Shown: positions 1 to 8,570 of the stretch, piece after piece
Layout of the letters: each line of letters begins with the position of its first letter
How positions within the stretch are numbered: position 1 is the stretch's first letter
From: Paraburkholderia domus
Lineage (GTDB): Bacteria; Pseudomonadota; Gammaproteobacteria; Burkholderiales; Burkholderiaceae
Direction of reading: 5' to 3'
DNA: 64,000 nucleotides
NCBI RefSeq assembly: GCF_905220705.1
Contig: NZ_CAJNAT010000022.1
Span: 1 to 64,000 of the forward strand
Position numbers and translations under genes: made by a program
Notes under the pieces: generated by a model
Databases searched by the model: none
Told to the model about the DNA's origin: nothing
The model's input: the letters and a program-made list of their open reading frames with translations, nothing else

Positions 1-104
1 TGTTACCAGCGACGCACGATCGAGTAGGCTACTGCTGGCAGAACAGCAGGTCTTGTCCAATTACTATCGGCAAGACAGTTGCGATAGCGACCTTCAGGTC
101 GCAC

Positions 105-120
105 CTGTATATATGTACAG
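105..120. promoter_or_regulatory. LexA (SOS) box
   Basis: CTG-N10-CAG with an alternating TA core (CTGTATATATGTACAG), which closely matches the proteobacterial SOS box. No start codon that it would obviously serve is visible between it and the left edge, and no convincing rightward gene follows. It probably controls a leftward gene beginning outside the window. The site is seen directly; LexA control is inferred. Confidence 0.6.
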
Positions 121-199
121 TATATCCCGTCTTTTTACGGAAATGCGTAGCGCGCGTTGACTGGCTCGCAACCTCTGCAAAGGGGGGGCGTTAAACCGC

Positions 200-283
200 T
201 CAGCTGAGCGCGAGCATGATGGTGGTGGAGACCACGATGATGAAAAGACATGTGGCGGTAATCAAATCGTACGGATAGCTCAT
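200..283 (-). CDS. candidate 27-residue membrane peptide
   Basis: An ATG-initiated frame encodes 27 residues. After a short polar start (MSYPYDLI) come about 16 consecutive hydrophobic or small residues ending in LALS, as in single-span bacterial micropeptides. It lies downstream of the TetR gene on the same strand. No good Shine-Dalgarno sequence precedes the ATG, so this rests on composition only. The rest of positions 1-364 shows only the LexA-like box. Confidence 0.3.
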   Translation of the reverse strand: MSYPYDLITATCLFIIVVSTTIMLALS

Positions 284-364
284 GTCGAAACCATAACGTG
301 TCAGGCGGAAGGGGCCATCATAGGCATAACCGTTCCGCGTGACTGTCAAGCATTGCAAAAGCGC

Positions 365-985
365 TTATCCGCATATCAACGTCACGCCCGCAATCGCCGT
401 TGCCCGCAGCGACGCGCGTGAATCGCCCGCACGGGCGCGCAACGCGAGGCTGTGCAAAATCGCCGAAGCGATCTTCGCGAGGAGGGATGGTTGCGCATCG
501 GCGGCCAGTTCGCCGGTGGCCTGCGCCAGCTTGAAGCGTTTCTCGAAGGCCTTGTCGTAGGTACGCAGTCCTTCGGCAAGCGCTGTGCGGACCTCGGCGT
601 CATCCACCGCTTCGACCGCGGCAGTGCCGATCATGAAGCAGCCGAGCGGATCGCCGTCGGCGGGCAGGTACCACGCGAGTGCACCTTCATAAACGCGCAG
701 CAGTGCCTGCGGCAATGGCAGGTCTTCGCTAAGCGCATGGACCATCGCGAGCCGGCCGGCTTCGATATAACGTTCGAGCGTAGTCAGATACAACGCGTGT
801 TTGTCGCCGAATGCACCGTACAGGCTCGGGCGGTTCATACCGGTCGCGGCGCTCAATTGATCCAGCGAGGTGCCCGCATAGCCGCTACGCCAGAACACGT
901 CTCTTGCATCGGCGAGCGCCTGGTCGGAATCATAGGCGCGTGGGCGTCCGCGAGGGCGGACTTCTTTTTTTGTACTGATCGGCAT
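365..985 (-). CDS. TetR/AcrR family transcriptional regulator
   Basis: About 206 residues. The N-terminal helix-turn-helix is typical of the family (GYAGTSLDQLSAATGMNRPSLYGAFGD region), followed by a variable all-helical ligand domain. The ATG at 985 (MPISTKK) is preferred over an in-frame ATG ten codons upstream, because the basic GRPRAY segment and HTH then sit at the usual distance from the N-terminus. The gene is divergent from the glutathione S-transferase at 1051, so it likely represses that gene and itself. Ligand unknown, probably an electrophile or xenobiotic given the neighbour. Confidence 0.88.
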   Translation of the reverse strand: MPISTKKEVRPRGRPRAYDSDQALADARDVFWRSGYAGTSLDQLSAATGMNRPSLYGAFGDKHALYLTTLERYIEAGRLAMVHALSEDLPLPQALLRVYEGALAWYLPADGDPLGCFMIGTAAVEAVDDAEVRTALAEGLRTYDKAFEKRFKLAQATGELAADAQPSLLAKIASAILHSLALRARAGDSRASLRATAIAGVTLICG

Positions 986-1028
986 AAAAATATGGCGGAA
1001 GTGATTTAAATGCAATATAGTACAAAAA
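967..1028. promoter_or_regulatory. inverted repeat between tetR-like and GST genes
   Basis: The 10-mer AGTACAAAAA occurs on the minus strand at 967-976 and on the plus strand at 1019-1028, forming a spaced dyad across the divergent promoter region. The left arm overlaps the first codons of the TetR gene if it starts at 985. It could be the regulator's operator, but the 42-bp spacer is long for one TetR dimer. Confidence 0.3.
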
Positions 1029-1050
1029 CACTAACGACAGGGGATTCCCC

Positions 1051-1689
1051 ATGGATCTGTACTTCTCGCCGCTCGCTTGTTCACTGGCCACCCGAATCGC
1101 GTTGTACGAGGCGGGGGCACAGGCTGGGTTCATTCAGGTCGACACGAAGTCGAAAAAGTTGTCGGACGGCTCGGACTTCTATCCGATCAGTCCGCTCGGG
1201 CAGGTGCCGGTGCTGCGTACGGACGAAGGCTGGCTGTTGACGGAAAACACGGCGATTCTGCCTTATGTGGCCGATCATTTTCCGGCCGCGCGGCTCGCGC
1301 CCGCCGCGGGTACGGCACAGCGCGCGCGGCTGCAGCAATGGCTGGGTTTTATCAGTACGGAGTTGCACAAGGGGGTGTTCGTGCCGCTACTCGATGCACG
1401 CGCGCCCGAAGACGTGAAGCGCTATGCGCGCGACAAGGCCGCGTTGCGGCTGGGCGTTCTGCAAGATCATCTGGCGCAAAACGAGTATCTGCTGGACGCG
1501 TTCAGCGTGGGCGACGCCTATCTGGTCACCGTGCTGAACTGGGCGTCATATGGCGGCATCGACCTGTCGGAATGGCCGGCGGTTGCTGATTACTACAAGC
1601 GGTTGATGCAGCGGCCGAGTGTGGCAAAAGCCGCTGCGGAAGAAGTGGCGCTGTTTCAGGAAGAAATGGCGAAGCGCGCGAAAAGCTGA
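1051..1689 (+). CDS. glutathione S-transferase (beta-class type)
   Basis: 212 residues, the usual GST length. The N-terminal thioredoxin-fold domain carries a Cys at position 10 (SPLACSLA) as in bacterial beta-class enzymes, the cis-Pro segment SPLGQVPVL, and the glutathione-contacting LTENTAIL. The C-terminal helical domain follows (about residues 90-205). It conjugates glutathione to electrophiles or acts in peroxide defence in the cytoplasm. A GGGG stretch precedes the ATG. Divergent from the TetR gene, its likely regulator. Confidence 0.9.
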   Translation: MDLYFSPLACSLATRIALYEAGAQAGFIQVDTKSKKLSDGSDFYPISPLGQVPVLRTDEGWLLTENTAILPYVADHFPAARLAPAAGTAQRARLQQWLGFISTELHKGVFVPLLDARAPEDVKRYARDKAALRLGVLQDHLAQNEYLLDAFSVGDAYLVTVLNWASYGGIDLSEWPAVADYYKRLMQRPSVAKAAAEEVALFQEEMAKRAKS

Positions 1690-1711
1690 GGGGAGGCAGC
1701 CGGCTGCGCGA

Positions 1712-1969
1712 TTAATCGTCGCTATGTTGGCAGAAGCGGCGCCCCGGAATGTGCGACACGACCGCCTGGGCGATTTCGAGTGGTGTGCTTTCCGCGGGCA
1801 CCACGCGGCGGCTCGATTCCGGGGTGTGCTTCATGGTCCATTCGACGAGTCTGTACGAGCGTCCCCAAGGGGGTTGCAAGGGGTCTGAGACCTTGCACGA
1901 GTGGATCTGGCGCACCCATTCGTTGCCGGGCATCGCGCGCAAATGCTCGAATACCGTGTCTTCCACCAT
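1712..1969 (-). CDS. small conserved-looking hypothetical protein
   Basis: 85 residues; I do not recognise the family. Highly charged with two internal Cys (IHSCKVSD, RRFCQHSDD) and no signal peptide or membrane span. The start is well supported: AAGGAG lies 7 nt before the ATG at 1969. Its leader contains a strong minus-strand intrinsic terminator (2032-2060), so expression may be attenuated. Convergent with the GST gene. Confidence 0.6.
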   Translation of the reverse strand: MVEDTVFEHLRAMPGNEWVRQIHSCKVSDPLQPPWGRSYRLVEWTMKHTPESSRRVVPAESTPLEIAQAVVSHIPGRRFCQHSDD

Positions 1970-2031
1970 CGTTTGACTCCTTCTTCGCAGGCATGCTGTC
2001 CATCTATCGGCGCGTCGGCGACACCCCTCGC

Positions 2032-2060
2032 AAAAAAAGCGCCGCCGATGTTCTGGCGGC
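2032..2060 (-). terminator. intrinsic terminator or attenuator, preceded by a 7-codon ORF
   Basis: Read on the minus strand: a GC-only 6-bp stem (GCCGCC/GGCGGC, 8-nt loop) followed by GC and seven uridines. No annotated minus-strand gene ends here; the structure lies about 65 bp upstream of the small gene at 1712-1969. Immediately upstream is a mini-ORF (2084 to 2061, MAHNIPC) whose stop codon abuts the stem. This suggests either a leader attenuator or the end of a short RNA starting in the 2090-2150 region. Confidence 0.6.
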
Positions 2061-2284
2061 TCAACAGGGGATGTTGTGCGCCATAGTTACAGGTAAGAAT
2101 TAAGCCAAACTTAAGATCGCGCTCAAAAAAATCCTGCGCTTGATCCGCTGTATCCGATCGCCCCACTGAACCGCTCTTTTGCTTGCGTGGTGATCCAACC
2201 CTCAAGACCTCGGGGAATTGGCCGTTATTACAGCGGTTGGGGCCGCCGACCCCGCTTGGCCTCAGGGCCCGCACCCTTGATAAC

Positions 2285-3400
2285 GTGACGAATCTCGCCC
2301 AAACGCCGCTTTCAGACCGTCTTCGCTCGCTCGTCGATACCGTGCAACACAACGAGCGGACGCTGCGCCGCTTCCAGAACGTCGAGTTGAAGCTGATCGG
2401 CGCGCAGGATTTCGCGTCGTTTCTCGACACGCTGTTCAGCCATCTGCCGCAAGAATTCTCGCTGGCGAGCGTGACGTTGTGGCTCGACGACCGCGCGCCG
2501 ATGCTGCTCGAACTGCTCGATCCGGGCGCTTTGGACGCCCTCGATCAGCCCAATCTGAAAACGTCGCGCGAAGGCGGTCTCGCTGCCCTTGGTCTATGCG
2601 AAGGGGGACGGCCATGGCTGGGCAAGCTGAGCGGGCTGGATGAAACGGCGCGCCGCGCATTCTTCGGCGACGCGGACACGCCGGCGAGCGCGATCTTGCT
2701 GCCGCTCGCCGCCGGCGACACCGTCAGCGGCTATCTATGCCTCTGCAGTGACGACCCGGGCCGTTTCGCCGAAGGCATGGCGACGGACATTCTGGAGCGC
2801 TTTGCGAGCATCGTTACGGCGAGTCTCGACAATGTCGCGCATCGCGAGCGGCTCAAGCAACTCGGTATGACCGATTCGCTGACCGGCCTCGCCAATCGCC
2901 GCTACTTCGATGAACGGCTGCGCGAGGAGATCATGCGTGCCGTCCGGTATGGCGTACCGGTCGCGTGTCTGTTCATCGATATCGACAGCTTCAAGCGTAT
3001 CAACGACACCTACGGACATCAGACTGGCGACCGCGCTCTGGCCTCGGTCGCGGCCTGCGTGCGGCAGCAGGTGCGGCTGGGCGATACCGTGGCGCGTTAC
3101 GGCGGCGAAGAGTTTGCCGCGCTGGTGCAGGGCGATCGGACCGATGCACTGACGGTCGCCGAGCGCGTGCGGCTGGCTGTCGAAAGGCTGGACTTGCAGG
3201 ACGACCACGGGGAACGCATCGCCTTGACCGTGTCGATCGGCGTGGCGGCGCGCACGATGACCGGCACGCCGGCCGATGCGGCCACGCAGGGCCTCGCGAT
3301 GATGGAAGAAGCCGATCGGGCGATGTACCAGGCCAAACGCAACGGCCGCAATCGCATCGAGGCGCTGGCGAAAGCGGGCAGCAATAACGCGCCACGCTAA
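2285..3400 (+). CDS. diguanylate cyclase with N-terminal DUF484/GAF-like domain
   Basis: About 371 residues from the GTG at 2285; the frame is open further upstream to a TTG at 2183, so the start is uncertain. An N-terminal DUF484-like sensory domain (about residues 10-180, with FLDTLFSHLP) is followed by a GGDEF domain. The active-site signature is RYGGEEF, and a product-inhibition I-site (RLGD) sits five residues before it. It should make cyclic di-GMP from two GTP and be feedback-inhibited. No membrane segment, so cytoplasmic. Monocistronic. Confidence 0.88.
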   Translation: MTNLAQTPLSDRLRSLVDTVQHNERTLRRFQNVELKLIGAQDFASFLDTLFSHLPQEFSLASVTLWLDDRAPMLLELLDPGALDALDQPNLKTSREGGLAALGLCEGGRPWLGKLSGLDETARRAFFGDADTPASAILLPLAAGDTVSGYLCLCSDDPGRFAEGMATDILERFASIVTASLDNVAHRERLKQLGMTDSLTGLANRRYFDERLREEIMRAVRYGVPVACLFIDIDSFKRINDTYGHQTGDRALASVAACVRQQVRLGDTVARYGGEEFAALVQGDRTDALTVAERVRLAVERLDLQDDHGERIALTVSIGVAARTMTGTPADAATQGLAMMEEADRAMYQAKRNGRNRIEALAKAGSNNAPR

Positions 3401-3454
3401 GGTGGTTCGTTCACCGACGCATCATGCGAGACCCTTCGATTCGTTTCGACCCGC

Positions 3455-5197
3455 TCAGGCATCCGGCGGCACCCCCAGCAACTGCAGCGCACCGCCCGTC
3501 ACGCCGCTGAACACCGGCCCGGCCACCGTCCCACCATAGAATGCCTTGCCGGCCGGGTCGTCGATCATGACGGCGACGATCAGCCGTGGGTCGCTCATCG
3601 GCGCCATGCCGACAAACAGTGCACGGTAGCGATTTTTCGCGTAAGTCGCGCCGACTTGTTTGCGCGCCGTGCCGGTTTTGCCGCCGATCCGGTAGCCTTC
3701 CACCGCCGCTGCACGCCCCGTGCCGCCGGGGCCGGCAGCCATTTCGAGCATCGAGCGGATCGCGCGCGCGGTGGCGGGTGTTGTGACTGCATGGCCGTTA
3801 TCCGTGGCCTGCGTCGCCGCACCCGTGTTCCCGTCCGCGTCTCTGTTTTTACGCAACAGACTCACGTGATGCAGGGTGCCGTCGCCGGCATAGGCGGTGT
3901 AGACCTGCGCGATCTGCAGCAGCGAAGTGGACAGACCGTAGCCATATGCCATGGTCGCCTGCTCGATGGGACGCCAGCGTTTGTACGGGCGCACCTTGCC
4001 CGACGCGACACCCGGAAAGGTCAGCTCGGGTCTCAACCCGAGTCCGTATTCCTGATACTTGTTCCAGATTTTTTCAGCGGGCAGATTCAGTGCGAGCTTG
4101 GCGAGCGCGATATTGCTCGACTTCTGCACCGCTTCGGCGACGGTCATCGCGCCATGATTCGAGGTGTCGTGAATCACCGCCGGGCCGATCTTGTACCAGC
4201 CCGGCGCGGTATCGATAATGCTTTGCGGCCGGACCTTGCCTTCGTCGATCGACAGTGCGACGACGACCGGTTTGATCGTCGAGCCCGGCTCGAAGGTGTC
4301 GACTACCGCGCGATTCCGCAGTTGCCGCCCGGTGAGGCGGGCGCGGTCGTTCGGATCGAAACTCGGATAGTTGGCGAGCGCGAGAATTTCGCCGTTGCGT
4401 GCATCGAGCACGACCACGCTGCCGGCTTCGGCGTGATGTTTGGCGATGGCGTCCTTCAGTTGCGCATAGGCGAGTTGCTGGATCCGCCGGTCGATTGTCA
4501 GGTGGATGGTGTCGCCGTTCTGCGCGGGAACGAGCGGCCGGGTCTCGGACACCACCCGACCCAGACGGTCGCGGATCACTTCGCGCTGACCGGGCACGCC
4601 AAGTAGTTGCTCGTTGACGGCGAGTTCGACGCCTTCCTGGCCGTTGTCCTCGATATCGGTGAAGCCGACCACGTGCGCCGCCGATTCGCCTTCGGGGTAA
4701 AAGCGCTTTGAATCCGCAATCTGAGTGATGCCGGCGAGGCCTAGTTTGTTCAGGTGATCGGCGGTGTCGGCATCCACCTGGCGCTTGAGCAACACGAAGG
4801 TTTTGTCACCGTTCAGACGCCGGCGCAGTTCCGCCAGCGGCAGGTCGAGCAGCTTCGAAAGCGGCGCGAACGAGGCTTCGTCGAGCAGTTTCGGCGAAGC
4901 CCAGATTTCATAGGTCGCAAGGCTGACGGCGAGTAACGAGCCGTTGCGATCGACGATGCGCCCGCGTGTTGCATCGAGCTCGATCGTGCGCTGATAGCGT
5001 TTTTGCCCCTGATCGACGTAGAAGTCCTGATTGACCACCTGCACCCAGAACGCGCGCGCCGCCAGCGACGCAAACGCGCTGAACACCAGCAGGATGACAA
5101 GTTTCGAGCGCCACATCGGCAGGCGCGCGGCCAGCAGCTGGTTCTTCGCGACGGGCGCGTAGGGATCGTGCGACTGCGATTTCTTCTTTTGGATCAT
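3455..5197 (-). CDS. ftsI: peptidoglycan D,D-transpeptidase (FtsI/PBP3 type)
   Basis: 580 residues. A short basic cytoplasmic tail, one membrane anchor (about residues 31-50), a pedestal domain, then the transpeptidase domain with all three penicillin-binding motifs: SxxK (PGSTIKPVV), SxN (KSSNIAL) and KTGT (GGKTGTARK). It crosslinks septal or lateral peptidoglycan in the periplasm. The ATG at 5197 (MIQKKKSQ) is chosen because the open frame upstream has no membrane or family similarity. It is not in a dcw cluster: flanking genes are a diguanylate cyclase and a TRIC-type channel. It is therefore probably a paralogue of the main divisome enzyme. Confidence 0.9.
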   Translation of the reverse strand: MIQKKKSQSHDPYAPVAKNQLLAARLPMWRSKLVILLVFSAFASLAARAFWVQVVNQDFYVDQGQKRYQRTIELDATRGRIVDRNGSLLAVSLATYEIWASPKLLDEASFAPLSKLLDLPLAELRRRLNGDKTFVLLKRQVDADTADHLNKLGLAGITQIADSKRFYPEGESAAHVVGFTDIEDNGQEGVELAVNEQLLGVPGQREVIRDRLGRVVSETRPLVPAQNGDTIHLTIDRRIQQLAYAQLKDAIAKHHAEAGSVVVLDARNGEILALANYPSFDPNDRARLTGRQLRNRAVVDTFEPGSTIKPVVVALSIDEGKVRPQSIIDTAPGWYKIGPAVIHDTSNHGAMTVAEAVQKSSNIALAKLALNLPAEKIWNKYQEYGLGLRPELTFPGVASGKVRPYKRWRPIEQATMAYGYGLSTSLLQIAQVYTAYAGDGTLHHVSLLRKNRDADGNTGAATQATDNGHAVTTPATARAIRSMLEMAAGPGGTGRAAAVEGYRIGGKTGTARKQVGATYAKNRYRALFVGMAPMSDPRLIVAVMIDDPAGKAFYGGTVAGPVFSGVTGGALQLLGVPPDA

Positions 5198-5319
5198 GAG
5201 TGCGGATAACGGACAGCAGTGCGTGGCGAACTGAAACCGGCGGGGCCGGCAGCTTGTTGCGCGTGACTGTCGAGCGTGCTCCTCGAGTGAAAGCCGCACG
5301 CGCGTGGCGTGCAGCGGGA

Positions 5320-5943
5320 TTAACTTGCGCCGCCCGAATCGGCGGCGGTGAATACCTTGAGTTGCCAACGGAACCGTACGGCCAGCATGCGCACCGCGAA
5401 ACCGCCGGCCAGCACCACGACGGAGGCCGCCCCCGGCGCCACGGCGCAGGCTTGTAGTGCCACGTACAGTGCGCCTGCGCCGAGCGCGATGCTGGCGTAC
5501 AACTCCTCGCGCAGCACGAGCGGCATCTGATTGCACAGCAGGTCGCGCAGCATGCCGCCGCACACGCCGGTGATCGCGCCGGCCAGCACGACGATCGCCG
5601 GGCTCACGTCCAGCGCCGCGGCAACGTCGCAACCGATGACCGTGAACGCGATCAGCCCGATTGCGTCGACTGTGACGAACAGCCCTTGCCAGTTACGCAG
5701 CCATTTGGCGCTGGCCGCCGCAATCGACGCTGCCCCGATTGTAATCAGAACGTAATCTGGATGCGAGATCCATGCAAGGGGATAGTGGCCGAGCAACACG
5801 TCGCGTACGGTGCCGCCGCCGAGCGCGGTGACGGTGCCGACGAGGCACAGGCCGAAGCGGTCCATGCCGCGGCGCATGCCCATCAACGCGCCGGACATGG
5901 CTTCGGCGACGATCGCAACGAGGTAGAGGAGGTGGAGCAACAT
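5320..5943 (-). CDS. TRIC-type (UPF0126) membrane channel protein
   Basis: 207 residues from the ATG at 5943. Two internally repeated three-helix units, each with a GG-containing kinked helix (TALGGGTVRDVLLG and ITGVCGGMLRDLLC), the hallmark of the bacterial trimeric intracellular cation channel family formerly called UPF0126/YadS. About seven hydrophobic spans. Likely an inner-membrane cation channel or glycine-type permeation protein; substrate not determinable. The 29 codons upstream of this ATG lack membrane character and are left out. Confidence 0.85.
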   Translation of the reverse strand: MLLHLLYLVAIVAEAMSGALMGMRRGMDRFGLCLVGTVTALGGGTVRDVLLGHYPLAWISHPDYVLITIGAASIAAASAKWLRNWQGLFVTVDAIGLIAFTVIGCDVAAALDVSPAIVVLAGAITGVCGGMLRDLLCNQMPLVLREELYASIALGAGALYVALQACAVAPGAASVVVLAGGFAVRMLAVRFRWQLKVFTAADSGGAS

Positions 5944-6062
5944 GACGGCGAGCCTTGGCGGGACGGCGCTCGCGAGGGGAACGACTCCCCATGGGAGTTC
6001 GCCGCGAGGCGCGCGTTTGAAAGCGGCCATTATCGGAAGCGGCGGGTTCTGATGAAAATGCC

Positions 6063-6097
6063 TTAAGCCGAATTCGGTAATGCCAAATTCGGCTTAA
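6063..6097. repeat. perfect 12-bp inverted repeat
   Basis: TTAAGCCGAATT (6063-6074) and its exact complement (6086-6097) enclose an 11-nt loop. It lies in the 430-bp spacer 5944-6376, upstream of the TRIC-type gene and downstream of the chemotaxis receptor. No T-tract follows on either side, so it is less terminator-like than the two hairpins at 6220 and 6295. It could be an operator or a transcript-end structure. Confidence 0.5.
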
Positions 6098-6219
6098 CCT
6101 GGTTGCGGGATCGGCCGTGGCAAGTGTTTGCTGAACGGCGGGGCTTCGCCTTCTCAGTGCAGATGCGGTTGTAGCCGTAGCGGCAAGACATAGCCAGAGG
6201 TACGGGCAGCCACGAAAAA

Positions 6220-6248
6220 GCCGCGTGGACTTGAAAAATCCGCGCGGC
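6220..6248 (-). terminator. rho-independent terminator of the chemotaxis receptor gene
   Basis: Stem GCCGCGTGGA/TCCGCGCGGC (10 bp, one G-U) with a 9-nt loop. On the minus strand it is followed by CTTTTTCG. It lies 130-160 bp beyond the stop codon at 6377, the right orientation for the receptor transcript. Confidence 0.7.
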
Positions 6249-6294
6249 TGGTTCGTTCGATTAATGCGTCGACTCCGACGCGGCGTGTTAAAGA

Positions 6295-6318
6295 GGCGCT
6301 CTCTGCCTGTAGAGCGCC
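6295..6318. terminator. second terminator-like hairpin, possibly bidirectional
   Basis: GGCGCTCT/AGAGCGCC with an 8-nt loop. The plus-strand side is followed by TTCTTTTTCTC and the minus-strand side by TCTTTAA. It sits in tandem with the 6220-6248 hairpin after the chemotaxis receptor gene. Confidence 0.55.
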
Positions 6319-6376
6319 TTCTTTTTCTCGGCCTCTCTTCTGCAGGTGTCGCGCTGCCTGAAAAGAGCTGGCGGCC

Positions 6377-7918
6377 TCAGGCCGGCAAAGCGAAGCTCGA
6401 GATTGCCTCGCGCAACACACCCACTTGATCCTTCAGCGAATGGGCCGCTGCGGCAGCTTCTTCGACGAGCGCGGCATTTTGCTGCGTGACCTGATCCATT
6501 TCGCCGACTGCGCGATTGACCTGTTCGATGCCCGCGCTCTGTTCGCGCGACGCGTTGCTGATTTCCTCGAGGATTTCGTTCACACGGCGCACTGACTGCA
6601 CGATCTCGCCCATGGTCGAACCAGCGTTGGCGACCAGCGACGCGCCTGCTTCGACGGTATGGGTCGACGTTTCGATCAACGCCTTGATTTCCTTCGCGGC
6701 CGTGGCCGAGCGTTGCGCGAGGCTGCGCACTTCGGCGGCGACCACCGCGAAGCCGCGCCCCTGTTCGCCCGCGCGGGCCGCTTCGACTGCTGCATTGAGC
6801 GCGAGGATGTTGGTCTGGAACGCGATGCCGTCGATCACGCCGATGATGTCGCCGATCTGCCGCGAACTGCTGGTGATTTCGCCCATCGTACGGACCACGT
6901 CGTCGACGACGCGGCTGCCGCGCGTGGCCACATCCGCAGCCTGACCGGCGAGTTGCGCCGCTTGCAGCGCGCTGTCCGCGTTCTGCTTCACGTTGACTGT
7001 CATCTGATCCATGCTCGACGCCGTCTCGACGAGCGCCGCGGCCTGTTCCTCGGTGCGTTGTGACAGATCCGTGTTGCCGGCGGCGATTTCCGTTGCGCCG
7101 ATATTGATGTTTTCAGTGCCGAGACGCACGCGCGAAACCGTATCGACGAGACCGGCCTGCATGGTGTGGAGGGCGTGCAGCAGACTGCCGGTGTCGTCCG
7201 TTTGTACCGGCACGCGTGTGGCGAGGTTGCCGCGCGCCATCAGTTGTGCAGCTTCCACTGCGACTTCGAGATCGCCGCCGAGCGTGCGGCGGATGCTGCG
7301 CAACACCAGCAGCATGACGACGGTGGCGATCGTGCCGAGCGTCACGGTGATGACGAGCCAGCGCAGCAGATTGGCGTAGAACGCGCTCTGTACGTCGTCC
7401 ATGTACATGCCGGTGACGAGATACCAGTCCCACGGCGCGAAGTGACCTGCGTAACTGGTTTTGGCCACCGGTTCGTTGCTGCCGGGCTTCGCCCACATAT
7501 AGTCGACGAAGCCGCCGCCATCGCGGCTGCCTGCTTTGACGATATCGACGAACAGATGGTTGCCGGCCGGGTCGGTGAATTGCGCGAAGTTCTTGCCGAC
7601 CATTTCCGGCTTGAACGGGTGCATCAGCATGACCGGCTGCGAGTCGTTGACGGAGATGTAGCCGTCTTTGCCGTAGCGCATGGCGGCGAGTGTGTCGAGC
7701 GCCTGTTTTTTGGCTTCGTCTTCGGTGATCGTGTGCTGTTGTGCGAGGGTGTAGTAGCGGTTGACGATGTGATTGGCCTGGTCGATCAGCGAGGTGAGCT
7801 GATCGCGACGGTCCGAGATCATCGACGCGCGGTTTTGCCATGCGCCGAAGCCGCCGATCAGGATCAGGCCGGTCCAGAGGACCGCGATCATTGAGGCTAG
7901 TTTTTTGTTCAGAGTCAT
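6377..7918 (-). CDS. methyl-accepting chemotaxis protein with single-Cache sensor
   Basis: 513 residues. Membrane span near residues 8-28, then a periplasmic sCache_2-like domain (about 35-185, with [14 protein letters not shown] and GMYMDDV), a second span (about 190-212), a HAMP linker, and a long helical signalling domain. The hairpin-tip sequence ([20 protein letters not shown]) is highly conserved for CheW/CheA contact. It senses a periplasmic small molecule, in related receptors often a carboxylate, and controls the flagellar motor. No C-terminal CheR-tethering pentapeptide (ends SSFALPA). Monocistronic. Confidence 0.93.
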   Translation of the reverse strand: MTLNKKLASMIAVLWTGLILIGGFGAWQNRASMISDRRDQLTSLIDQANHIVNRYYTLAQQHTITEDEAKKQALDTLAAMRYGKDGYISVNDSQPVMLMHPFKPEMVGKNFAQFTDPAGNHLFVDIVKAGSRDGGGFVDYMWAKPGSNEPVAKTSYAGHFAPWDWYLVTGMYMDDVQSAFYANLLRWLVITVTLGTIATVVMLLVLRSIRRTLGGDLEVAVEAAQLMARGNLATRVPVQTDDTGSLLHALHTMQAGLVDTVSRVRLGTENINIGATEIAAGNTDLSQRTEEQAAALVETASSMDQMTVNVKQNADSALQAAQLAGQAADVATRGSRVVDDVVRTMGEITSSSRQIGDIIGVIDGIAFQTNILALNAAVEAARAGEQGRGFAVVAAEVRSLAQRSATAAKEIKALIETSTHTVEAGASLVANAGSTMGEIVQSVRRVNEILEEISNASREQSAGIEQVNRAVGEMDQVTQQNAALVEEAAAAAHSLKDQVGVLREAISSFALPA

Positions 7919-8570
7919 AGCAATTGGGGGGGTTGCTTTCGCTTGCGCGAGGTGGTCGGTCAGGGGGATTGCTCGTTCACTTTTTCCGCTTGCAGCGATT
8001 GGCTTGTCGCTTGCTGTGTTTACGGCTTCTTGGTGTTTGCTCCGCAGGGGAGGGGAAACCCGCTGTCTTTTTGTATGACTATTTGGGGTTTTTTGTTTGT
8101 TGTTTGTATGCCGGTGGTGTTGGGATTTCCTTGTTCTGTTTTGCCTGCTCGGCGCGTACTGTCTGTGTGCTTATGGTGTTGGCCTTTCCTTGATTTGTTA
8201 ATGGTCTATTAGCGTCGCCCCGCACAGGGCAACGCTAATAGACCAATAGCAAAATTAATACAGAAAGCGACTAAACACAGACAACAAAAAACCCAAATAA
8301 ACCAAACAAGACAAAATAAAAAACCAGCACAAAACCAAGCCACCCGCAGGGCCCAATCACATTCCTCCACATAACGCCAAAAAACCCCAAATCCAAACCG
8401 CATTGCATGAAATGCAAAAAACAACACATTTTCACACTTAACAACAACATCAGAAAACCCCAATACCACCCAGCCGCCGAATAAAAACGATTTCAGCTAT
8501 AGTCGCCATTTTCCAGCCGCCCGCAGGGCAAAAAAGAGCCCTAATAAGCCCGCTATAAGGAGTAAAGAAA
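7919..8570. other. 650-bp gene-free region with opposite strand composition on two sides
   Basis: Between the divergent receptor and phosphonate genes. On the plus strand 7960-8200 is strongly T/G-rich and 8247-8465 is strongly A/C-rich; the switch occurs at the hairpin at 8202-8245. An arm segment of about 17 nt (8080-8097) is repeated inverted at 8283-8299 with one base difference. Short open frames on both sides translate to low-complexity sequence and are not credible genes. Both flanking genes therefore have G- and U-poor leaders. A possible -10 for the phosphonate operon is TATAGT near 8497. Confidence 0.6.
8202..8245. repeat. 19-bp near-perfect hairpin (18 of 19 paired, 6-nt loop)
   Basis: Arms 8202-8220 and 8227-8245 pair with a single C/A mismatch at 8216/8231; the loop is CGCACA. 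It sits exactly at the composition switch of the surrounding spacer. There is no adjacent T-run, so it is a poor classical terminator. It may be a bidirectional transcript barrier, a cruciform, or the core of a dispersed repeat. Confidence 0.7.

Noticed and set aside
5198-5632. 145-codon in-frame extension of the FtsI-type protein
   Set aside because: Overlaps the TRIC-type gene on the same strand, is Arg-rich, and would put the membrane anchor in the middle of the protein.
7924-8212. 89-codon frames in the TG-rich half of the 8-kb spacer
   Set aside because: Phe/Cys/Leu/Val-rich translation follows from base composition alone; two overlapping frames look equally good, and neither has a credible start.
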